From assembly GCA_049999805.1 (NCBI GenBank), contig JBNGIO010006274.1, forward strand, positions 205,818 through 269,817: a stretch of 64,000 bases of DNA, written 5' to 3'. Below, piece by piece: positions 55,442 to 64,000 of the stretch. Every line of letters starts with the position of its first letter. Position 1 is the stretch's first letter. A model generated the notes under the pieces. That model was not told the DNA's origin, made no database searches, and saw only the letters and a program-made list of their open reading frames with translations. Position numbers and translations under genes: made by a program. This DNA comes from Folioceros fuciformis (taxonomy: Eukaryota; Anthocerotophyta; Anthocerotopsida; Anthocerotales).

Positions 55442-58040
55442 ATTTCTTAACTACTAATTTCATTTTATGGTGGATTCTTTTACTACTTTCAACTACTAAT
55501 AGTTAGTGGATTTTTTTAATATTAATTTCAACTATCTATAATTATTGTTGGTCAAAATTTCTTGAAATAGCATTGATCGGTTCAAAACGAGAGCCATTAG
55601 AGGTCCTCATTTACGACAACCTTGGAAATTATGGGATTTTCTAATTATTAATTTCACCTGCTTGTTAGGTGGGTCTAAGGTTTAGGGTTGCCTTCTTAGC
55701 GAGGTCGATGCATATTTTCTTGCTTATTGTGCAAGTCAAAGCAAGTAGTGCGCTCAACATGCGTATAGATACCCATCTTGTGTTTTGTATTATTGCGATG
55801 AGTAGATGGATATATAGGATGGTATTTATTTCACAAGTCCTCATATTGCGGCCATCTTGGGGACCTCACTTATATGAATGTGTCTGCAAGGCAAATGAGA
55901 TTTTCATGCTAGTGAAAGAATAGAGTAGCGAGTCATCTTCTTAGATATATGGCCATCTTCCATGTTGCACCCAAGTCTCATATCCATAAACCCTTTATGT
56001 ATGAATACTAGTCACAAGTCCAACATCCTATAGATATCGTGTAGTGTTGTTGATCGTAGGAACACTAAGGTTGTAGGAACACTAAGGTTCTTAACACAAC
56101 TTGGTGCTCAAGTGGATCACAAGGAACGAGGTAGGCTGCACTTAGCTAATCCTCATTCTCTAGATTGCACTTAGCTAAGTCCCATTATCTTGGAAGGAAC
56201 ATGTATAAAGTATTACCAATCAATTGAAGAAAGAACATGGAATTGTTGTTCATAACATGAAAGCTAAGACAATGATCTTCGATTAGTATTGAACAATATA
56301 GGTATTAGAAGAAGAAGCTTCAGTTGTCAAGTTAAGTCAAATATTGTGTCATGGAAGAGGACTTGCAAAACTTACTACTGAAAATGTTGGTGATCATGGT
56401 GAATGAAACATGTACTATTTTCATGTTAATTCGACTGACACGTAAATAATTTGTGATACGATGATTTATTTAGGGGACCAATGTAAAGAAAACGAAACTA
56501 ATAGCCCATTATTACTTGTTGGTTAGGACATTCTCACTCNNNNNNNNNNNNNNNNNNNNNNNNNNNNNNNNNNNNNNNNNNNNNNNNNNNNNNNNNNNNN
56601 NNNNNNNNNNNNNNNNNNNNNNNNNNNNNNNNNNNNNNNCCAATTAGAATTAACTTCGATGCTGACCTAGCTTAGCACTAAATTGGCCAAACTGGTAGTT
56701 TGTATGCATTCTAGAAGTAGTTTGATTGCATGATATTGTGTAAAGGAACTGTGTAAGAAAAGATCGGTTACCTCATGCTTGCATGTGGATATGACTTATA
56801 AAGTGTCTCAAAATTTATCAAAAATAATAGCCTCAAAGTAGTTTATCAAAAGTAATAGCCTCGAAGTAGTTCAAGTTATCCAATCTAGGCGGTTTAACCT
56901 CTCCGTAGCTTCCTCTATGTGAACTAGTACTACCTCGGGTCCATCTAACGACGAATGTTTAATTCTTTGGTAGTAAAAAAGTTTTGTACAATGATGCTCA
57001 ATGAAAATGCACTTGTACCACTTTCTATTGCTACATGGAGTTCTTGATGGCATTCATTTCAAAGTAGAGTGGTGTTGGAGGTGTAACCTTGGCCTTGCGA
57101 GAAAATTGTTAATTTTCTTCTAGGATAGATGCCTCCCAACTCAATGGCAAATTGGGTTCACATATTTTGTAGTGTCAAAAAACCTTTTATCCCTATATTT
57201 TGAAGCGTTTGTCCCTCGCGCAAACTACAGCCCTTGACCCCAGATTCTCAAATAACTGCCTAGTCTGAAAAAATGATGTACGTACATACGAATCATACGA
57301 TATTTACAGATTGGAGAACCCAAACGTTTGTTTGCGGATGACTCGATATGCGCGTCACACTTACGGTCAAGGCACCTACTCCCATAGACACGGGCTCACA
57401 TGTACCTTTTAGGGCCACGCGTATGTATCATTGCTCCCGCAATTCGACACGCAACAGCACCACATCATACGCATGCGTCACCCGTACGCCACGTATTAAG
57501 GCAAAACGATACCGACTCACAAAATTCATGGTCCGTGCTTGGAGTGGTGCGCGACCTGGTACTGCATTTTTTTTCGGCAAGGCAGAAAGTTGCACAAGAG
57601 CTTGCTCTATCGTGAAGCAAAGAGTAGGCTCAAATTTCAAGTTAACACATGAACCGACGGATGAAGTTCACAACGTCAAAATTTAGAAGCAAGAATCCTT
57701 GCACACCTGCCAAAATATCGGGCACACTGGCTCCCCATCAGCCAGATGAAAAGCCACAGCTACTGAAAGTGCCTATGCCTACAGTCTCTTCACACTATGA
57801 AACAAAAAGCCGTTGAAAATTTCTTTTGCCATCATTCGTGGCCTAGTATCTACTCAGTCTCAGAGAGCCAGACTTGAGGCTCAAAAGCAAAAGCGGGGAA
57901 AAAAAAAGACAGGCACCTTTTCGACAAGGGCTTGGCCAAAAGGAGTAGGTCTCAAAACGCTTCCTCGCTTCGGGCAGGCCCGGTGCCTTCCTTCCAGTTC
58001 TCTACTAGACGTACTTCGCCAAAATTTACCTTCCCAGAAG
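55442..58040. other. AT-rich spacer with a 100-N gap, no gene seen
   Basis: Mostly AT-rich DNA without a supportable exon. A second 100-N gap lies at 56540-56639. Short direct repeats include gtaggaacactaaggtt twice near 56057-56090 and a duplicated aatagcctc(a/g)aagtagtt near 56826-56870. From about 57180 the base composition rises. Frames at 57348-57686 and 57813-58187 have no family signature; the latter is antisense to or beyond the end of the DUF506 gene. Confidence 0.45.
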
Positions 58041-60008
58041 CTATTGCCGAGCATGGGTTATGCCAGCTTCTTTCAAAACTGTTGCAAGACCTGTCCTCTC
58101 CATTCTGCGAGAAGTCCTGGGCAACACGGATGGGGGCTGCCAATCTGTAACCATGACCGTGATACAGTTCTCATCTCGAGTTCTTAATTTGTTGGCTCCT
58201 TGCGGGACGGCCTGCTCAAATCTCCGGCCATCTCCTCCTCTGGGAGGACGGCCCACTGCTCCATCTGGTGCGCGAGATAGTTGAAACACGACATCAGATT
58301 TGCGGTAAGGAAACTCCATCTCGTCAGTGAACTTGGAGTCTCTCATCCCAATGCAGCCCAGGTCTCTGCCAAGATCCTCGTCACTACTCTTCCGAGAGAG
58401 TGATGCTTCGTTAGTAGTCCTCTTGTAAGGAGAGAACCATTTGGCTCGCATGTACTCTGGTTTCCTCCAGGGCGGAAGATGCATGCCCCTCTTTTTTAAA
58501 GACCGCTTAGCAGCATCAGACATGATGCTTACCAGTTGCTGGAGACGGTCGACTTTCCCCACAAACACGCTGGGCAGTTGATGCATGACAGCATTGTACT
58601 GACTGGTGGGGCGGGCGATTTGAAATTGTCCTCGAAAGTCCAAATCCACAATTATCCTCTCTCCTTTTCCATGGTGGCCGTCCAGCAGGATGTCAATATA
58701 CTCATAGTCACCTGCAACAGGGTACCAGGCCTCAGACCTTGGATTTGCTTTCCTTTGCTCTGTCGTGACATGTGCCATGAAGAGGGAAAACGAAAGAGAG
58801 GGGTTGGAACCATTTTCAAAGCAAGTGCACTTGCTTTGAAAAAGCTGAGCCAGCTAAGCTAACATGAGGATGAAACTGACCTCCAGGAAAGCCTCCTGCA
58901 TGATCCCACCGAGACTTGCAAATGGCAGCGTTGAAACCACTAGAGCGCAGCTTTCGCATGACAAGCCGGCGCAGACATCCATTGGGGTTGTTGTCGTGAG
59001 CCACATCGCAAAGCGGGTCCGCTTCCTCTTTGGCCCCAGCCATGAAGGCAGTGACCGTGGCAAGTACTGCGCGTTCGGAAGAGGAGGCGCAGGAATTGAG
59101 GCCCTGCATCAGCCGACTGAAGCTCATCAGGAACACACACTAAATATCTCAGGGATGGATGATAAAAGACTCCCGTCCCCGATGGGGAGGCAGGGGAGCG
59201 AGAAAAAGAGAGCGGGAGAGTTTTGAGTCCAAAAAATGCAAGTGCCAGCGAGCGAGTAGGCGATTCACACTCTCTAGCACAATGAAAAAAAACTGCGCTA
59301 GGCTAGGCTATTGAAAACAAGACTAGTAGAAGAATGCAGCAAGATGAAGGTGAGCATCCTGTCCTGCGGTAACCTGGTGCGAAGAAAGCAGGAAGAAAGA
59401 GGCAGCAAGTGCGCAATCAAGAGGTTGGGCAGAAGGAGAAAAGGGCAAGGTTGCAGGGCAGGCAGCGATACCTGTACTATCTCAGCTAGTTCCCCTCCAA
59501 CTGCAGATTTGGAATCATCAGCATCGGCAGCGAGTCCAAAACGGTTGCAGACGCCGTTGACGCAGTTGCAGCGAAATGTTGGACAGTGGGCATCGTCGTC
59601 CTCCTCGTCCTCTTCCATGAAATGGTGCACCATGGCCGCCAGACAGACGGAACTGGGGTCGTGGTCGCTGCCGCTGCTGCAGTAGTTGAAGGGCGTGAAA
59701 TCCGCATCGTCGAGTTCGAGACTGCCGCAGAAGCGTGCCCTGACCCCATCCAGCAGGGGATCCGCCACCTGCTTGGGCCTCACCTGGGGGCCGAAGGCAT
59801 GCAGTTGCGAGGAGCGGAAGTCGGTGAGGACGTGCCACGGCAGAGTGAGCGCATTGGCGTTGGCAGTACGGCGCGCCGGGGAGGCCACGGGATGCGCAAA
59901 CCTGTCATCCCGAGCCTTATCAGGCTTGGTGGGAGTGACAGTGGTGGAAGCGTTCCTGCCCGTTTTGGAGGCAGAGGTAAGCGGGCGCAGTGTGACCAGT
60001 CCCGGCAT
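58041..60008 (-). CDS. DUF506 protein (PDDEXK-like family of unknown function)
   Basis: Three exons join in frame: 59472-60008, 58881-59103 and 58041-58711, about 476 residues. ATG at 60008 (MPGLVTLRPLTSASKTGR), TAG at 58041-58043. Exon 1 has an acidic patch MEEDEEDDDAHCP near LAAMVHHF, usual for the family, and NCVNGVCNRFG. Exon 2 carries RRLVMRKLRSSGFNAAICKS and RWDHAGGFPGG. Exon 3 carries DYEYIDILLDG, RIIVDLDFRGQFQIARPTSQ, LPSVFVGKVDRLQQLVSIM, AAKRSLKKRGMHLPPWRKPE and YMRAKWFSPYKR. These are the diagnostic DUF506 blocks; the family is classed as PDDEXK-like, but nuclease activity has not been established. About 150 poorly conserved residues follow the SPYKR motif. An N-terminal transit peptide is possible but not clear. 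Confidence 0.92.
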
Positions 60009-63000
60009 GGCAGTCCTCCTCCGCGCAGGTAGCGAGGAGCGGAGCTAGAGTCGGAATCCCTGAGACGATGAGCACGGGCTTATGGAAGTCCGGATCGGAG
60101 TAGAGTGAGCCCACGGGCGCAGCGGCAGCAGCAACAACGAGTAATGAAGGTTGAGATTCCAGCTTGACGAACGGAGCAATGCCGAGCACGGCAGCAGCGA
60201 GCAGCAAGCCAGCAGCAGCTCCCTGTTGCCCCTACGGCTCGCGTTACTCACTCAGCTCCACAGCTCCGACTAGCTGCCTCAGCGCATCCGTCAAGAAAGT
60301 AGCAGCCGTCGCGGCCGATGGCGCTTCAAGTATTCCAGATCCAATTCCCCAGGCTAGCCAGCACGAACACAAGGCAGACTCGGCCGTGAAGAGCGCAACG
60401 CAGGAGATGTCAACCAAGTTTGGAAGCAAGGAAGCGCGGGTGGTCTGGTCTGGTGCGGTCCGGTCAGGTCCTGTCCCTTCTCTCCGAAAGTAGTAGTATG
60501 GTAAAGGAGATGAGTAGAGAAGGCCCACAGGAGTAGGGAAGAAGAAGAGGGCAGCAGATCTGGCGGAAATAGCTAGGGAGGAGGAAGCGTGAAGGGAAAG
60601 AGCGCAGAGCTGGAGCGGGAGGCGGAATGAAGAAGAAATGGAAGCTTGCACGCAAGGGGGAGGGGAAGGCGATGAGCTGGCGCGGGGAGGGGAGGGGAGG
60701 GGAGGCTGGTGAAGCGGAGCCGTGGGTGGGATGGAGGAAGAAGGAAACCCTTGGGTGTGGTGTGGGATGGAGAGAAGTCACGAATCGATCGGTTCGAGAC
60801 GCGACGTGTCGTGTCGTCTGGTGTGGTCCGGAGTGGTCCGGTCCGGGCCGGGCCAGTCCGGCGCGGGAGAGAGAGAGGAGCGCTCGGGGCTCGGTGGCAG
60901 GAGAGAGTAGCAAGGAGGAGGAGCTGGGGCTTGCCTGCCTGCCTGCCTGCCTTCCTTCCTCTTCCTTCCTGCTGCTGCTGTACGCTCTCCTTCCTTCTCT
61001 ACCTCATGGATGTACATAACATATATAACCTCACTAACTTACTTCCCTTGACCAACACGATACCCAAATAAAAAGGCCCTGGGCCGGGCCTGAGGCGCCT
61101 GCAGACTGGGGCAGCAGTGAAAGGGAAGGCACTGGCAGTAGACGGCACGCGACCAGGCGAGGCGACTTGGATGTGGCCCCCCGCCTGCTGGGTACCTGCT
61201 AGCAGGCCTGCTGAGAGTCGAGAGAGAGTATATGCCATGCCATGCCATGCCATTCCTTCCGTGTTGTTTTGTTTTTCAATATGGCACCTTTTTACCCGGG
61301 GGAGGCAGGGGGCAGGGGGCAAGGGCAGGGACAGGAGCAGGTGCCGGGGCTGGGTGAAAATGATAGGGTGGCAGTGCGGACTGCCGGGGTAATAATAATA
61401 GGGTGGCGATGATTGATGCGGGCAGCCGTGTAATAATAGGCAGGAGCCGGGTACAGGGAATGAATGTGGACACAAATGGGGTGAGCCATGCCCATTGCCC
61501 TCCCGGCCAGGGAAGGGGGAGTAGCACTAGTAGTAGTAGTAGGCAGAGTCCCGAGGGCGGGCGATGTGCCGAGACTTCCAGAGAAGAGAGAGAGAGAGAA
61601 AGAGAGAGGTAGTAGTAGTAGTAGTGTGTGGTGTGCAGAGACGGCCACGGCCTTCACGGGTTGCGTGCAGTGCAAGTCCACTGCCCCAAAAGAAGAAAAG
61701 AAAAAATTGAGGGGGCCAACGGCAACAAGGATTGGGACAGGGCACGGGCCACGGCACACAAAGTGCATGGGCCCCACAGGGTGACGTGGTGGATGGTGCC
61801 ACGTGACCTACCCCACCCTGCCCGGGCTTGGCGGACGCGGAGACGCTGGATAAAGATCCGGGATGATAACACTGTCGACTCATCCCCCCCCGCTTCCATT
61901 CCTTCTGCCTTCCCACTTGGGACGTTGCCACACACCACCTGGCTCCATGCTGCCTCCTGCTGCTCTGTGCTCTGTGCCTGCCGCCGACGCTCACGGATGC
62001 TTTGTTGTCAAGAAATAGACTGACTTTACTACTCAAGGCCACCACTGCACTGCTCTGCTCTGCACTCATCGGGTTTTTGCAGTTGGCAGTCGAGTCTGCG
62101 AGTCTGGAGGGAAGGAGGGAGGGCCGCTTTGCGGGGTTGCCGGGAAGCACTCGCACCACTGACTGACCGACCGGCATGCAGGGAAGCTCGGCTGAGGATG
62201 CGGATGCGGATGCGGCTTCCGGCTTGGGGCTTCGGGTCCCGTCCCGGCTTGGGTCAGGTCAGCGAAGCCGTCGCTCCCGCCTACCGCTGCTTCTCGTTGT
62301 GTGCGCACACTGCAGCAGGTCATCCTAAGAGCAAGAGCGACGGGGGCGGAGGCTGGCCACTGCAGTTGCAGCTGCAACTGGCTGGCAGGTAAGCCGGCCA
62401 AGCACGCAGGCCCGAGGCAGGCGGGCAGGCAGGCAGTCAGTCAGGCAGTCAGGCAGGCAGGCACGCGATCTTGTTGTCTGCGTTGCTGCTGTTGCTGCTA
62501 CTGCCGCACCCTTGCGTCGCATCGCCTAGTTGCCATTGCCATCTCTTCCTTCGGACACCGGTTCGGGGTCCGGGCTCAGGTTCGGGCCGCGTCGGGTCGG
62601 GGTCGGTTCGGTTCGGTTCGGTTGAACCGTCTCCTGTCTGTCTGCCTGCCTGCTCGCCCGCCTGCCAGCCTGCCCGCCTGCCCACCTGCCGTTGCGTTGT
62701 TTCGCTTTGCCCTTGCGTTTCTCTTGGCAACCCTCTTCTTCCCGGATCGTCTTACCGTCTGTTTACCACCCCAACCTCAACTTTACTGCTCTGTACTCCA
62801 TTCCGTTTTCCACTATTCATACGGATATACTTTTTTTATGTGCCAGGGCGGCCTCTGCCTGCCTCTTGGACCTTCCGCCACGCTCTCACTCGTGCCCTTG
62901 CCAAACTTGTTGTTAGCCCTTCAGATAGCGCTTGCGACATCCCCAATTCCCAACCCACTATCCCCCGCGCCCACGCATACCACCGCTCGGTTTACGCTTC

Positions 63001-63300
63001 CCGAACTCGCCGTATTTAGTGCGCTCGTGGCCCCTTCGTCACCAAAATGGCAAATCCACCGGCTGTGCTGCCCTCATGCACTCTGTCACGACAAATGTCT
63101 CAACCTCACCTCCCGTCGGGTCCTTGTCTATTTCCGAACCTTCATCACTTACACGCCATCTCTTTTGGCATCTCGTAATCTCATGTTTGATCATTGGGCA
63201 TGCAATTGGAAATCGCGATACCTTTTGAACCACGGGAAAATAGTGTCACTTCCTACTGCTATTGATGACTAAACATATGCCGAGGAATATTTGTCCCCTA
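60009..63300. other. GC-rich low-complexity DNA, promoter of the DUF506 gene
   Basis: This contains the promoter and 5' untranslated region of the DUF506 gene, then about 2.5 kb rich in simple sequence: ggtccggtccgggccgggcc near 60836-60856, cctgcctgcctgcctgcctt at about 60932-60952, catgccatgccatgccattc near 61236, tag/gta trinucleotides at about 61530 and 61607, caggcagtcagtcaggcagt near 62430, and gttcggttcggttcggttga near 62605-62625. A CACGTG G-box is at 61800-61805. Long open frames here follow from base composition and I do not call genes. Confidence 0.5.
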
Positions 63301-64000
63301 ACCAAATCAAGGACCAGCAAGTTAAAAAAGAAAAAGAAAAAGGCACATACACAATGAAAGCTACCATTCAATCCTTGATTTTACCAAGTCATGACCAAGG
63401 TCAATGACCTTACATGATCCAATGTCACCTTTTCTTTACTATCTACTAATTGACTAACTAATGGTCCAAGTTTACTAGTTTTCAAAGCTAGGACTCAAAG
63501 CTCACTCGTACAACAAATAGAACTTTTCTTCTATCTCTATACATATATGCAACATTGGTGTACTAATCTATGAAGGTCTATGCAATATCACATTTTATTG
63601 AAGGAACCAAAACAAGCTTAAAGTTTAGGGTTTAGGGTCTAGTCACACTAAATAACTACCAAACCCATCATGTTGTAATTGCTACTCATCACTCTTGCTC
63701 TTGTGCATGTTCTTCTTGTTGTTAACAAGCTCAAATGTACCTCATCCTAAGTAATCCACAATACCCTCTCAAGTCCACTCCTTTATAGGTTGGATAGACT
63801 TTTATCCCTTGCCATGGAGACCCACAAGTCCATGTGCAAGGCATTTTCCAAGTTTCAGAAGACTCGCACCAAAGGGAAGGTGTTTCATACTAGAAAATAT
63901 GTGCTTGGTCTTGAAAAAACAAAAAACCTAAGTCCTATTCCAAGTGTCTAGTAGTATGATTCTGCCAAAAGCAAGCTAATGGTTGTCACTGAGCCTTAAT
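63301..64000. other. AT-rich flank, no gene seen
   Basis: No exon or RNA gene was recognised. It contains two adjacent TTTAGGG units at about 63625-63639 (gtttagggtttagggt), matching the plant telomere repeat but too short to mean more than a small interstitial copy. Confidence 0.5.

Noticed and set aside
57348-57686. A 112-codon plus-strand frame
   Set aside because: No domain, no neighbouring exon in phase, and it sits in repeat-derived DNA.
63047-63178. A small frame starting MANPPAVLPSCTLSRQ
   Set aside because: Good start context (accaaaATGG) but only 43 codons, with no similarity I recognise and no sign of splicing to other exons.
62301-63272. A 323-codon plus-strand open frame
   Set aside because: The frame is made of low-complexity runs (RQAGRQAVSQAVRQAG, PARPPASLPACPPA) produced by cagg/cctg repeats. 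There is no family motif, and two other frames are open over the same stretch.
63623-63640. TTTAGGG units as a possible telomere
   Set aside because: Only two full units; far too short for a telomere or a meaningful interstitial array.

Overview
This is a 64 kb piece of a land-plant nuclear scaffold. The genes have many short introns (about 50 to 450 bp, GT-AG), and the families are plant ones: CLASP, EPSIN-type ENTH adaptor, PIAL SUMO ligase, SERAT serine acetyltransferase, peroxisomal LACS, DUF662, DUF506, DUF3754 and an At2g45590-type receptor-like kinase. I cannot fix the species. The compact introns and a probable 3D-domain (bacterial MltA/YuiC-like) gene would fit a non-seed plant such as a bryophyte or lycophyte, but that is inference. 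No rRNA, tRNA, CRISPR or operon structure was recognised. Gene models were spliced by eye from reading frame, GT-AG signals and recalled family sequence. Exon edges quoted to the base fit frame and splice consensus; the rest are approximate.

Layout. 0.4-5.3 kb: a divergent pair, a DUF662/RAB6-interacting-golgin-like gene (minus) and a KIN14B-interacting WD40-like gene (plus). 5.3-8.1 kb: AT-rich spacer with a 400-N gap and a 111-bp minisatellite. 8.2-13.8 kb: a PIAL-type SP-RING SUMO ligase (minus), a probable 3D-domain protein (plus) and a YqaJ/lambda-exonuclease-like nuclease (minus). 13.8-16.7 kb: repeat-bearing spacer. 16.7-31 kb: an epsin gene (minus) and a CLASP gene (plus) sharing a 1.1 kb intergenic promoter. 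32.3-39.6 kb: DUF3754 membrane protein and a SERAT3-like serine acetyltransferase, both plus. 41.4-48.9 kb: peroxisomal long-chain acyl-CoA synthetase and a receptor-like kinase, both minus. 49-57.5 kb: AT-rich, transposon-derived DNA with a decayed Harbinger transposase, an intronless poly(A)-binding-protein-like gene and several assembly gaps. 58-60 kb: a DUF506 (PDDEXK-like) gene (minus). 60-63.3 kb: GC-rich low-complexity DNA. The last 0.7 kb is AT-rich and featureless.

The genes do not form one pathway; they are neighbouring housekeeping genes for microtubules, endocytosis, sulfur assimilation, fatty-acid activation, SUMOylation and signalling. The least expected content is the 3D-domain gene beside a phage-recombinase-type nuclease, a SERAT with a very long N-terminal extension, and an intact-looking PABP retrocopy that lacks RRM1 and the C-terminal MLLE region.
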